Source of the DNA: Linum tenue
Taxonomy: Eukaryota; Streptophyta; Magnoliopsida; Malpighiales; Linaceae
Direction of reading: 5' to 3'
Assembly (NCBI GenBank): GCA_946122785.1
Contig: CAMGYJ010000010.1
Location: forward strand, 52,204,162 to 52,268,161
Length of the DNA stretch: 64,000 nt
Program-made: the position numbers and the translations under genes
Shown here: positions 19,424 to 30,036 of the stretch, one piece after another
Numbering within the stretch: the first letter of the stretch is position 1
Layout: each line of letters starts with the position of its first letter
The notes under the pieces: model-generated
What the model saw: only the letters and a program-made list of their open reading frames with translations
Databases searched by the model: none
Told to the model about the DNA's origin: nothing

Positions 19424-21236
19424 TGTTTTCCGGGGAGGAAAAACTTGTGTTTGAACTCAATCAATGCACCTTGACTTCTTGAACAACGATTAATAACACG
19501 GTCCACTCCTCTCCGAACAATGTTCGAACGAGGGTGTTTGATGTTTTGATGGTTTTTTGGGAACAAGCTACGTTAATCTACTCCTATGGAGGTTCAGTGA
19601 GAGCTCCGAAAACTAAAAGCTGATTTGCAGGAAAAAGATAAATTTTGACATAGTGTGTCAAATGATTGGTTGTGGAACCCCTTTTCCCGTCTTTGTTTCT
19701 CCTATTTATAGCCACTGGGTGTAACTGCCTTGGTAACCGCCGTAGTAACTGCTAGCTGGCCTTTTGCTCCAACCGCCTTAGGGGCCGCTTGTCGCTGCCT
19801 TGGTGACTAGTTGGTAACCGTCGCCTTGGGGGTCTCGTCTCGTCGCCCTGTCATGACTGGATGGGGTTGAGGTTCTTTGCTTAGCCTCCATGATGAAGTC
19901 TTGATCGCACCCTCGGCTGCTTGATGACTCCCCACTCTTGTCGTCTTGAGACCGCTACCATCTCATGACACCAATCCTGGGGGCTTGGTCTCCATACTTA
20001 GTCTTTGTAGCCTCATCAAGTTGATAAGTTACACCCTGCCGGCTTGGTACCCCGTTAGGGTGCTACCAAATCGGCCTTGGGACTTTGTCTCCATATGGCC
20101 CCATAAGGACCATACATGGTTGTTTGGTACCTAGTCGGGTGGCCACCTCAGCTAGCCACCATGCCTTAGTAGAATTTCTTGTCTTGTTGGCTTGATACCC
20201 TGATGTATGGCTATCAAGTCCGTCTTGGCCCCCTGTTGCCTGGCCACCAAGTCAGTCTTACCGGCTTGATACCCCCTTGGGCTCATGGGACCCTGTCGCT
20301 TTGCTTGGCTGCCAAGCCTGTCTTGCCGACCCCGTTGGCTTCATACTTAGCCAAATTCATGCTTTTCATGTCTTGGAACCAAGCCATGCCTTGCCGGCTT
20401 GGTACCCTCTTGCTATGGCCATGTGATTCCATACTTAACCAATTTTCATGTATTTTAGTATCAAGCATGCCTTTTCGGCTTGATACCCCTTTGGCTCTAT
20501 ACTTAGCCAAATTCAATGTTTTGGCTCTATACGGATGGTCTCCTATTTGGTACCCGGCTTGGTATCCGGTCGTTTGGCACCCATCGGACGGTGTCATGCA
20601 TGACCCCCCTTGTGCTTGGATCTCCATACTTAGCCAATTTTCACCTCGGCATCATGTTTGACACCCTTAGACGAGACCCCCCTTGGACGAGATCATGCAT
20701 GACCCCCTTTGTGCTTGACCCCCTTGGACGGTGTCATGCATGACCCCCCTTGTGCTGTGGGTCTCAACACTTAGCCAATTTTCGCCTTCCTTGCACGGTG
20801 TCATGCATGACCCCCTTTGGACGAGATCATGCATGACCCCCTTTGGACGGTGTCATGCATGACCCCCTTGTGCCGTGGGTCTCAACACTTAGCCAAATTT
20901 TTGCCTTCTTTGCACCACACGGCGAAAGGGTACTCGCGATGACCCCCTTGGACGAGACCCCCTTGGACGGTGTCATGCATGACCCCCCTTGTGCTGTGGG
21001 TCTCAACACTTAGCCAAATTTTGTACCAAGGGGTGGAGGCATCGTCCGGCTATGGAGTCACGGAGACGGTCGGCCATCGTATAGAGGAGAAGGGGTTTGG
21101 CCACTTAGGCCCAAAAACCCAACCCAACAAGGCCCAGCTATCTCTTTTAATCATTAATATTGAGCTGGCCTTATAAATCACTACCACTCCTTGAAAATAA
21201 TCAATGTGGTATTAAGTTATTTTTTAGTGGTAAACA
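19424..21236 (-). repeat. LTR 3 (5' LTR of copy B)
   Basis: This LTR is 1813 bp. Private substitutions are visible at about 19576 (C to A), 20565 (C to T) and near 21160 (G to A), plus strand. Its right edge at ...GGTAAACA is where homology with LTR 2 stops. Confidence 0.95.
19703..19711 (-). promoter_or_regulatory. TATA box of LTR 3
   Basis: The same CTATAAATA lies on the minus strand of the 5' LTR of the intact copy. This is the promoter expected to produce copy B genomic RNA. Confidence 0.65.
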
Positions 21237-21574
21237 ATATTAGGAGACTATATATTGATGGATGACTAATGTTGCATGCATGTTGGCCCTCATCAACAAA
21301 ACACATGATATGACTAGTTAGATTTGGGCCCGATTAACCTGTTTACTAATATCTTAATTAATACTCTTCCCTAGCTACTTTCGTAACGTCTTATATATGC
21401 CACATTATATTCTCGTGTGCATCCTAACGTATATATAGTAATGGTACATCTTCTTCTCATATAAGATAGAAAATCATACATGAGAATCTACTATAGAGTG
21501 TATTTCCTAATACAACACAACCTGGGAAGAAGAAAAAAAAAAGTTGAAAAGAGTGACAAACATGATCATAAGCA

Positions 21575-21840
21575 TCAAAAGGACCAATTTTTCTTTCCCC
21601 TTCTCGTGAGTTGCAGAGCGTTGTAATGAACAAGTAGCATAGCATCGACTTGTTTCTTCTTTGTCTCGGCAGCAGCACGCTCGCTGTCGACGCGAACTTT
21701 CTCGCGCGTCCACCGCATCCCCAGCGTGTACAGGTAGACGTAACCAGCAAAAAAAGAAAAAAGATTAACGATCCTCATTCGGAGCACCCAATCTCCATCC
21801 CCGATCAGATGTAGTAAATAATCGCACAAACAGTAGAATT
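21575..21840 (-). other. Possible gene fragment, unrecognised
   Basis: A minus-strand frame reads GYVYLYTLGMRW followed by a charged stretch rich in Glu, Lys and Arg. It is GC-richer than its surroundings and is preceded by a pyrimidine run that could be an intron end. This looks like one exon of a host gene whose remainder is absent. I do not recognise the family, and chance is possible. Confidence 0.2.
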
Positions 21841-22240
21841 GGGGGGCAAGGCCCAAAAATGGTTCCACTAAATACCTCTAGGCCCAAGCAAAAGGAAGGG
21901 CACAAAAGGACAAAACACTAAAAGTCAATGGGAGACAAGCTGTCAGGTGGTCCATTGCCTGCGGGCGCCTGTCGCGCGTCAGAAGCCTGACAAGGCAGTT
22001 AGATGTCTGACAAAGAGGGCACAAAGCATTAAATTGGGACAGTGACGTGGAGGAGATCAACCTCGAGTTCGGTGAGTATAAATAGGGGCAGTTGGTAGCA
22101 TTTACGGAGGTTGGACTCTCTCGCTAACATTCCTACTTCGGGACACTTCCCTCTCTAAGGAACTGACTTGGGCGTCGGAGGATTAACGGGCCCAGGCGCC
22201 CTCCTCTTTGTGTGTGTGTGTGTGTAGGCAGGCGCCAGGC
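21838..22240 (+). mobile_element. Old LTR fragment, plus orientation
   Basis: A polypurine-like TTGGGGGGCAA (about 21838-21850) is followed by LTR-like sequence with a TATA box (TATAAATAG near 22077) and, downstream, CTGACTTGGGCGTCGGAGG (about 22164). That last block recurs in the R-U5 of many plant LTR retrotransposons. It ends in a (TG)n run. No partner LTR or coding region is visible. Confidence 0.55.
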
Positions 22241-22417
22241 GAAGTGAAGCTTCAGGAGTATCAGCGGGTATTATGGCACAAACATAATACATTGCTAATG
22301 TCAGAATAGCGTAGGACATTTTGTGCCGCAGAATTAGCAACCCGATTCGCTTCTCGAAGTGTATAAATAAAATATACTAAGGATATATAGGTGACGAAGA
22401 ATGCCAAGTACTTCACA

Positions 22418-22832
22418 TTAGTTGATTGTCAAGAAAGATAGACTATAAAAACTCACTGGAATTTCTCACACGACCCATAGATAGTTTGGAACTGAATCTG
22501 AAACATCACAATCCTACATAAAGGGTCCAATGCTCTCCTTTTAAGAACAATATGCACTAATAAAAAAAATGAAGAGTTGTTGATTCAAGTCAACTATATA
22601 CTAACAATTCAATTAAAAGAATTGGTTAGTTGATTGTCAAGAAAGATAGACAATAAAAACTCACTGGAATTTCTCACATGACCCATAGATAGTTTGAAAT
22701 TGAATCTGAAACATCACGATCCTACATAAAGGGTTCAATGCTCTCCTTTTAAGAACAATATGCACTAATAAAAAAAAAAAAGAGTTGTTGATTCAAGTCA
22801 ATTATATACTAACAATTCAATTAAAAGAATTG
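22418..22832. repeat. 208-bp tandem duplication
   Basis: 22418-22625 and 22626-22832 are about 95% identical, both starting TTAGTTGATTGTCAAG and ending TTAAAAGAATTG. The sequence is AT-rich with no coding frame. Confidence 0.9.
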
Positions 22833-22933
22833 TCAAAACTTAAAAGTAAATGATAAAATTAGGGTTACTGATGATACAACTTAGAAAGTAGTAATATGAT
22901 TTGACAACAAACCTATGTTCAGAAAGCGGGTTG

Positions 22934-23458
22934 CCGATGGATAGGAATCCCAGGGCTGTACCCGTGACGGTTGATTCTACCGGGGTTTCTCCACGACGTG
23001 GTGAGGGGGAGGGCAGGGTTGTGTGCATGTGGGATGGGGCGGTGAAAAGGGGGTCTCATGCGGCCGGTGGGATGGTTCTTTTGACTCCAGCGAGAGCTGT
23101 TTGGCTGGTAAAAGGAGTTCAATTTCCCGGCATGGATGACCCTTTGGTGGTGGAATTAATTGCCCTCCGGGAAGCTGCTCTGTGGTGCTTGTCGCTTGGC
23201 CTCTCAGATGTTAGGTTTGAAGGCGATGCCAAGGTTATTATTGATAAAATCAATCAGGCGGATGCCAAGGATAACCGAGTTGGAGCTGTGCTGGAGGAAC
23301 TTCTGCAATATTTTAATGACAATCTTGGGCTTAGTGTTCGATTTGTAGGTCGGCGTAGTAATAGGGTAGCCCATTTGGTGGCTCGAAAAGCCCTTTCGTT
23401 GTACCCGACTATGAGTCGTTTCTTTGATTTTCAGACCTGGCTGAACTCCAGGATGTAA
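22934..23458 (+). pseudogene. LINE ORF2 C-terminal RNase H fragment
   Basis: About 174 residues with the plant LINE RNase H fold: WDGAVKRG (first Asp), VELIALREAAL (Glu), RFEGDAKVII (Asp) and RVAHLVARKAL near the end. This domain removes RNA from RNA-DNA hybrids. The frame is open to a natural stop at 23458. There is no promoter or start of its own, since an in-frame ATG upstream is host flank. Confidence 0.8.
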
Positions 23459-23510
23459 CTATCTATTAATATCAAATTATCTTTTGTAAAAAAAAAAAAA
23501 AAAAAAAAAA
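22934..23510 (+). mobile_element. 5'-truncated LINE with poly(A) and TSD
   Basis: The insert ends in an A-run (23488-23510) and is flanked by AAAGCGGGTTG at 22923-22933 and again at 23509-23519. A 3'-anchored piece of LINE ORF2 with poly(A) and an 11-bp target-site duplication is the signature of truncated target-primed reverse transcription. Confidence 0.88.
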
Positions 23511-23519
23511 AGCGGGTTG

Positions 23520-24870
23520 AGTTTCTAACCAGTCCACTAACCCCTTTCATGAAAACAATCCCACAATATTACTTTTCTTTTCGAAATTTAATTTTTCATT
23601 AGCATCCATAAAAAGTTACTAACTTTCCAAAAACCCCAAACAACAAAATATAATTTTTGTTGTGAGAGGAGTAGACATAAAATGACATTCGGGGAATAAA
23701 AAGTATGTGTTCACATAAAAATTACTTATATTTATTTTCAATTTTTTTAACATAGTCAAGACCAAATGAAAGTCCGGATATAAAGTAAAAAACATAACTA
23801 AACCATCTGAAGTAGTCGACTAATCACAAACTCCCGATGAAAGTGTTTTACTTTCGATTCCCTATAATTTCTATCTCTCTTGGGGAAAGTGGCATAGTTT
23901 TTCTTTAACGATTTTCACCAAGCAATTTAGATGAGCTTTGTAATTGGACAACGACGATTTTAATCATGGGTAGTAAAAAAATAGAAAGGGATCTTTTGAT
24001 TCTTCATAGAAACCTGCTTGGCTTTCTCGGTGGGGTTAGAACATGAGCCCAATTTTAAGAAAAGCCTGCTGAGCTTTATGGCCGGGCTTAATAGAGGCTT
24101 GAGGTATGGAACCGCCAAATTGGTTTTGGCTAAAACCTGTGCTTTTCGGCGGGAAGAAACAAAAATAAAGGGACGAATGGACCATATTATCCCTGGCGAA
24201 AATTAAGGGGAGAGCTCCATTTTTTGAATGGTGAAAAGTTTGTAAAACTCCACCATTAATTATTCTATTGATTGATTGATGATTGATTGATTGATTGATT
24301 TGAAATATTTCCCAAATCCTAGTCAAGTCTCTCTCTAGAAGGCGGATGAGCTTGGGTAGGAATAGGATTGATTGGGTACTCTGTTTGGAGAAATAATTAA
24401 GATTATTAAAGAGGAAGATAGCTTCATGTGCCTACAGTAACCCCGGGAGGTGGATACGGTGATCTATTATTATTATTATTGTTATTATTTTGCATTATAA
24501 TTGTCCTAGGCTCCTAGCGTCTTTTTTTTAAGTGCATGGTAGGCTCCTAGCGAGTTAGCACAAATTTGTTTAGTGCATGTATACATATATGGACGGTGTT
24601 TGTGAAATCGTATTGTATCTGCGGTCCAGACGAAAAAACCTCATATATATTAGAATCTAAATTGATAGAAGATTTTGACGGCATGATTTGAAATGATTAA
24701 ATTATGATCAAATCGTGATTTCAACACAAACTATCGTACCACTGATTTTTCTAATACAACCTACATCCAATAAGTATGGTTTCGCAATCCTTGCATTTAG
24801 ATGCCAAATATGTTTAAAGCTCGCTCCCATATGCATTAACTGTTACACATACTAAACACGCAAGGCTAGG
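23520..24870. other. Intergenic, AT-rich, simple repeats only
   Basis: I see no gene here. There is a (GATT)n tract near 24265-24300 and an (ATT)n tract near 24463-24490. Confidence 0.6.
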
Positions 24871-24875
24871 TGTGA

Positions 24876-24877
<2 letters not shown>

Positions 24878-24951
<74 letters not shown>
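24878..24951. repeat. (AT)n microsatellite
   Basis: An uninterrupted AT run of about 73 bases. It is followed by a 37-bp tandem duplication (TTTGTTTTGTTTTCAAATTC..., 24951-25019). Length is prone to assembly error. Confidence 0.95.
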
Positions 24952-24956
<5 letters not shown>

Positions 24957-25119
24957 TTGTTTTCAAATTCCCCCATTCACGCATATATTTGTTTTGTTTT
25001 CAAATTCCCCCATTCACGCCAAGTAAACGAATTCAGAGAAAAAATATTTACCTCTGCCCCGATAACACGTAAACGGAATTTACCACCTATTTTTTGTCGG
25101 GACTCGGGAGTACCGATCA

Positions 25120-25126
25120 TATAAAG
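25120..25126 (+). promoter_or_regulatory. TATA box of the membrane-protein gene
   Basis: TATAAAG lies 115 bases upstream of the chosen ATG (25235), in a GC-richer stretch that begins at about 25085. Confidence 0.5.
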
Positions 25127-25234
25127 CCAAGCCACGCCACTCCACTCCAGTCTCTCCCCAAACCCTACCCGTGCCGCCTACCACCAAATTGCAAAGTAAA
25201 TCTGAGCTCTCTCCACACCTTCCCACCCATATCA

Positions 25235-25948
25235 ATGGCTGCCGAGGTTCCTCTTCCTCGGGTCCTTCCACCACCACAACCGAAGGGAGATCGAAAGCTG
25301 ACTCTTCGACGCTACACAGCAGCGTTTACTGTTCTAGCCGCTCTTACCTCCTTAATGGCGGGCGTCATTTACGCGCAGACGGACTACGGTCGTCAAGGGA
25401 ACACCGCAGCTCCTCCACCTACTCCGGCGGACAACACCAGCAGCAGCAACCCTCCATCTCCACCGGCGGGCAACACCTGCAGCAATAGCCCTAAGTCTGG
25501 ATTCTTCCAGTACATCAGGGATGCCTGGAACTCGTTGACTGTCTCCGACTTGAGCGTCGGGGTTGGTGCGGCTGGGGTAAACGTTTTTGTCGGCATGTTG
25601 AACTACGACAGTATCTCCAAATCTCCTTGGCTGGTAGGCCCTTACGGACCAACCTCTAAGCTGATGGGGTCCGTGATGAATTTCATGTTTGGATCGGTGG
25701 AGGAGAATACCATTCCCCTCCTCTGGTTCCTTTTGTGCTTGTCTGCGTGGTTTTTCTGCTTCTGTAGGGTGGTCAAGCCCAAGTGTGATCAGTACAACAT
25801 TCAGGATTGGCTGCTGGGGTTAACCATGGGAAAAGTGGCGACCATACCGGGCCACGAGGGTATCCGAGTCGCTGTGTTCCTCATCTGCCTCATCTTGGGA
25901 GTTGCGAGGCCGTTCATGGAATCGTTTGAAGATGGATATCGTGGCTAG
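25235..25948 (+). CDS. Small multi-spanning membrane protein, unknown function
   Basis: 237 residues from ATG 25235 (MAAEVPLPRVLPPP). Upstream in-frame codons have no ATG and lie in the 5' UTR. After a basic stretch (DRKLTLRRY) comes a hydrophobic segment (about 28-48), then a Pro/Ser/Thr-rich loop (55-85), a semi-hydrophobic Gly/Ala segment (VSDLSVGVGAAGVNVF), and two clear membrane segments (IPLLWFLLCLSAWFFCF, about 160-180, and VAVFLICLILGVARPF near the end). I do not recognise the family. Its 3' two-thirds are duplicated in inverted orientation 62 bases beyond the end of the repeat arm. A GT donor 9 bases after the stop (AAAAG|GTAATT, 25958) and an acceptor at 27039 suggest a 3'-UTR intron holding the inverted copy. 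Confidence 0.75.
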   Translation: MAAEVPLPRVLPPPQPKGDRKLTLRRYTAAFTVLAALTSLMAGVIYAQTDYGRQGNTAAPPPTPADNTSSSNPPSPPAGNTCSNSPKSGFFQYIRDAWNSLTVSDLSVGVGAAGVNVFVGMLNYDSISKSPWLVGPYGPTSKLMGSVMNFMFGSVEENTIPLLWFLLCLSAWFFCFCRVVKPKCDQYNIQDWLLGLTMGKVATIPGHEGIRVAVFLICLILGVARPFMESFEDGYRG

Positions 25949-26075
25949 AATTAAAAGGTAATTAATCCCCAACTTCCTCATTCCAGTAATTAATTTTCTT
26001 ACATTCAGATCTGATCAGTTGGGAACTGTACGTATATTTTGGAGCACTGATTTGCTATTTAAGTTTTGAGTAGTT
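25470..26075 (+). repeat. Inverted repeat arm 1 (inside the membrane-protein gene)
   Basis: 606 bp from the Pro/Ser-rich loop of the gene through its stop and 120 bases of downstream sequence. Pairs with arm 2 with about 13 substitutions and one 20-base indel. Confidence 0.92.
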
Positions 26076-26137
26076 GTTGACTTATTAATTGAGGAACTCG
26101 ATATTTCCTTTTTGGTGAATCAATCGTATTGAACCAA

Positions 26138-26763
26138 AACTACTCAAAACTTAAATAGCAAATCAGTGCTCCAAAATATACGTACAGTTCCCAACTGATC
26201 AGATTTGAATGTAAGAAAATTAATTACTGGAACGAGGAAGTTGGGGATTAATTACCTCTTAACTCTAGCCACGATATCCATCTTCAAACGATTCCATGAA
26301 CGGCCTCGCAACTCCCAAGATGAGGTAGATGAGGAACACATCGACTCGGATACCCTCGTGGCCCGGTATGGTCGCCACTTTTCCCATGGTTAACCCCAGC
26401 AGCCCATCCTGAATGTTGTACTGATCACACTTGGGCTTGACCACCCTACAGAAGCAGAAAAACCACGCAGACAAGCACAAAAGGAGCCAGAGGAGGGGAA
26501 TGGTATTCTCCTCCATGGTGTACTGTACGCGAACACCGATCCAAACACGAAATTCATCACGGACCCCATCAGCTTAGAGGTTGGTCCGTAAGGGCCTACC
26601 AGCCAAGGAGATTTGGAGACACTGTCGTAGTTCAACATGTCGACAAACGTGTTTACCCCAGCCGCACCAACCCCGACGCTCAAGTCGGAGACAGTCAACG
26701 AGTTCCAGGCATCCCTGATGTACTGGAAGAATCCAGACTTAGGGCTATTGCTGCAGGTGTTGC
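26138..26763 (-). repeat. Inverted repeat arm 2
   Basis: 626 bp, the reverse complement of arm 1 plus a 20-base segment. The loop between the arms (26076-26137) is 62 bases. A transcript across both arms would fold into a near-perfect hairpin of about 606 base pairs. Confidence 0.92.
26265..26763 (-). pseudogene. Inverted, truncated copy of the membrane-protein gene
   Basis: On the minus strand this matches the neighbouring gene from its NTCSNSPKSGFF region to the shared stop, about 98% at DNA level. It lacks the first third (start, first membrane segment, promoter). A 20-base segment (near 26516-26536) not present in the parent splits the frame between FGSV and EENTIPLL. It can encode two pieces but not the whole product. 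Whether the 20 bases were gained here or lost in the parent cannot be told. The parent is the copy with one open frame. Confidence 0.85.
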
Positions 26764-27039
26764 ATGCCTGCCGTTTAGGGTTCCATTCAATGGAGTAGCA
26801 AATAAGTATAGACGAATCCACCTGTATGTATGTGTGTGTGCATAAGCTACGCTAGGGGTTGGTGATTAATCGATTATTGCATGCCAATAGTCTAGTCTAA
26901 TCTAGTCTAGTCGGAGATTAACTTTCCATTAATGGCTCGCTTGCATTGTTGTTGTTTATTACAAGAATCGAAGATGGGGTTCGGCTATAGCTATAGCTAG
27001 TCTTGATTTGATTTGTCTTTGCCCTGCTGTTGTTTGCAG

Positions 27040-27420
27040 ACGAGGCTGAGTAAGGAGGCAGGTCCCTGTTTTTTGCTTGTACGTAGGGGATCGGCTGGGC
27101 GTTCGAGGTGGATGTTATGATGGCGACGGATGATGAATCAAGACTTGTTTGCTTGCTCGCTCTATCCTGTAATTAGTTTCGCTAGCTTAGCTTGCTACAA
27201 GATACTTTCCGTTGAATTTCTTTCAGTTGGTCATGCATGTCGCATCGATCGGGAAATACTGTACAAGGATGGATCAAGTTGCTTTAAATTTGCTTTGCTT
27301 CTAGTACGGTTAAGTTTGGATGATGGTATGCCTACGTTTTGCTGGTGGATTAAGTTTGGATGATGATCATTTGGTTTCCTATAGCTCGCTCGCTCCCCTA
27401 CGTAGTATATGATTTCTTTT
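27040..27420 (+). other. Possible terminal 3'-UTR exon of the membrane-protein gene
   Basis: TGTTTGCAG|ACGAGG at 27031-27045 is a good acceptor for the donor at 25958. What follows is non-coding, T-rich and UTR-like. This is inferred from splice consensus only. Confidence 0.3.
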
Positions 27421-29156
27421 GCATCTATACATACATAGGTTGCTCACTCGCGATTGTGTTTTCTATCGCATGCACGCACGGTTGTTTCATGTTTGTGTCA
27501 CGTTTTCATTGATCAATGTCAATATTTTAAAGGGTGCATTGCATTGCATGTGAGTTTAATTATAAAATAGTGGTAATAACACATAAAAGACAAGGTGCTA
27601 TATATACGTGCAATATAAACATGATCATGCATTGAAGGCCTTGTTGTAACTCTTGCATATTAATGGCCTAGAAAGAATATAATGAATGATTTGGGATTAA
27701 TGTTGTAACCTGTTTGATGGTAGGGTGCCCGGTGGGCTCTTGTTGGATTTAATTTGGAGGTGGCGGTAGTTAATGAAACCTTGCAAAGTAATTCATAATT
27801 GTTATTTTTAATTTCGTTTGTCATATTATTATTATTTTTTTTTTGGCATTTTATTTGTATTTCTGTCATGGCAATGTTCATGGACCACTATTCAACGAAA
27901 AAAAAAAAAAATGTTCATGGACCACTTGGTTGTTACACTAAAATGTATGAAAAAAAAAGGAGCCAGAAGAAAGCCATTCCCTTACTACCCTTAAAAGGTT
28001 TACAGAGGCTTTTTTCTCTCTCATTTTTTTTCGGTCAGCACTCACGCTACATGGAAACAAACTTATGGCAGCTATCCCATAGCCCTTGTCGCACAAATGA
28101 CGTCTGCATACACAGCGATTATATCCAGCGGTTAAAAGAACCCTGCGGATTTTGGGATTACATAAAAAAGGGTAATACCATTTTGGCTGCTACCCTGGTT
28201 GTCCATTTTAATTCACGGCAGTTGCTAATGGTAATTAACGGACGCCATTTATTGGACATGTGAATATTTTTCATTTGATTTGAATGTTTGAATTATTGAG
28301 AGTTGAATGGAATGGTTGAATCCAATATTGAAAAATCATATTGGAAGTTGTATCGAAAAAGTCAGCGGTAGCATATTTTATGCTGAAATTATTGTGTAAT
28401 CGTTGTTAAACCATTTCATACTGCTAAATACCATCAACCAGTTTCTCTTCCAGTAGGAGGTTTTTCTGGTCGAACTGCCAGTACGATATAGTTTTTTAAC
28501 CCTTTGATTGAACTGAATTTTTTTATTAAGTTTTGTATTCTTCATATTTACTTAGATTTTAAAGGAAAAGGTTACATAGAAAAAATTTGATTGAGATTTA
28601 CAAAATTATATCAATTTTCCATAAATTTCATAAAAGCCTTTTTAGTACAATATATATTAGTATGGCATATATAGCATCTATATTACTGTATATTTTATAT
28701 CACCATAGTTCCATACTCCAATCGTACAATCATTGTCTATTTTCGTAATATTGTAATATATTTTTCTCTTTGCCTTCTGTGTTTCAGGAGTTGTTTTTGG
28801 TTGCCTCGAATATTTTTTTCTTGTTCTGTGTTTCTTCCTCTTCTTTCTTATATTAATGAGATGAGTTGTCATGTGTTTTTGATGGATTTATAACAGGTTA
28901 AGATGACGTTCAGAAGAAAGCAGTGCATTACATTATGTCAATGATTCATAAGAAAGCAAAAGTTTGATGTTGCCGATCTTGCTTGAAATTCACCTTTATT
29001 CAAGTTTGAAATTATTTTTTCGATTTACTTTGGAGAATTTTTTGCTGTGAGTTTAGTGAAATAAGTAATTTATGCCATGGATAATGGGTAATGTATCTTT
29101 AAGAGTGTAGATATAAATTTATGGGAACATTGAAATGCAACAGCAGGTGGCAGCGG
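27421..29156. other. Intergenic, nothing recognised
   Basis: AT-rich DNA with short A/T runs. Open frames here are short, low in complexity and lack known motifs. Confidence 0.6.
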
Positions 29157-29165
29157 TTAAATTTA

Positions 29166-29485
29166 GGGTTAATATTTTCGTATGGCCTGAACTTTGACCA
29201 AAGTAAACATCCTGGCCAATCTTTTAGATCTATAACATTATGGCCCGAACTATACACCAAAGTAAACAATTTGGCCAAATCAGACTGTTGACCGTTAACT
29301 TCGACGGTCAAACGCGTTGACTAACGGTCAACGCGCCATGTCACCGCCAACTCAGCAAAAAAAAAAAAAAAATTTAATTACCACCTAGCCCATTTAATTT
29401 CCACCTATTAGGTATTTTCTTAATTTGAAGACGAAAAAAAAAAAACCCACAAAACGCAGCGGGTTTACCCTAACCCTACCTTATC
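29166..29485 (+). repeat. MULE left terminal inverted repeat
   Basis: Near-identical inverse of 34515-34832, running inward to the AACGCAGCGGGTTTACCC block. Confidence 0.9.
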
Positions 29486-29820
29486 CATATCGTTCCCATC
29501 TCCATCCACAGAAATCACCCGCCGACCTCACCTCACCTCACCTCACCTTCTCCTTCCTTCATCGTCGAATCACCTCACCGACTGAAAAATGCAGCGGCGG
29601 GCGTTCTTCTGAGCCCGCCGCCGCCGCCATCGATCTCACCCTTCTCCCTTCTACCTTCGCCCAGATTTCCCCCCTCCTCCTTCGCGATTTCTGATCCCTC
29701 GCGATTTCTCGCGATTTCTTTCTTCTCTCTGTGCATCGATAACGACCTGGTGAAAAGGACGACGACGGGTCCACATTTCAAAGGGACCACAGCCAACAGA
29801 TCGCATTCCCCACCAGCAAC

Positions 29821-30035
29821 GTAAGCAATCGATCCCTTTCTTCTCTCCATTTCCATTCTTTTTTAATCCTCGCTAAAATCCAAGGATTAGGGTTTTCTAG
29901 TAAACTGAGATTAAAGTAATGGAAACTGAGATTAAAGTAATGGAAACTGCGATTAAACTAATGAAAACTGAGATTAAAGTAATGGAAACTGAGATTAAAC
30001 TAATCTCGTATCATTTTTTTTTTTGTCTTTGCTAG
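29821..30035 (+). other. 5'-UTR intron of MULE transposase, with 21-bp tandem repeats
   Basis: Donor CAAC|GTAAGC at 29821 and acceptor TTTGCTAG at 30035, two bases before the ATG at 30037. It holds five tandem copies of a 21-bp unit, AAACTGAGATTAAAGTAATG plus G (29902-30006), three of them identical. Confidence 0.6.
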
Positions 30036-30036
30036 A

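Larger units (their letters stand above)
9702..21236 (-). mobile_element. Ty3/gypsy Tat-lineage LTR retrotransposon, right copy (B)
   Basis: The minus-strand element comprises LTR 9702-11514, internal 11515-19423 and LTR 19424-21236. Both LTRs are 1813 bp and I count three substitutions between them. Both long frames are open: gag-pro (about 1313 residues from its ATG) and pol (about 1178). The copy therefore looks potentially competent, apart from one altered catalytic residue in the second RNase H. It shares its left LTR with copy A, which is the expected product of unequal crossing-over between LTRs. The right flank (atattagg...) is the true host junction. The left target-site duplication lies outside the window, so TSD matching cannot be tested. 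Confidence 0.95.

Noticed and set aside
24872..25072. 66-codon frame beginning with Ile-Tyr repeats
   Set aside because: It is the translation of the (AT)n microsatellite.
27799..28263. 154-codon plus-strand frame
   Set aside because: Begins in a T-rich tract, is low in complexity, and has no motif or promoter.
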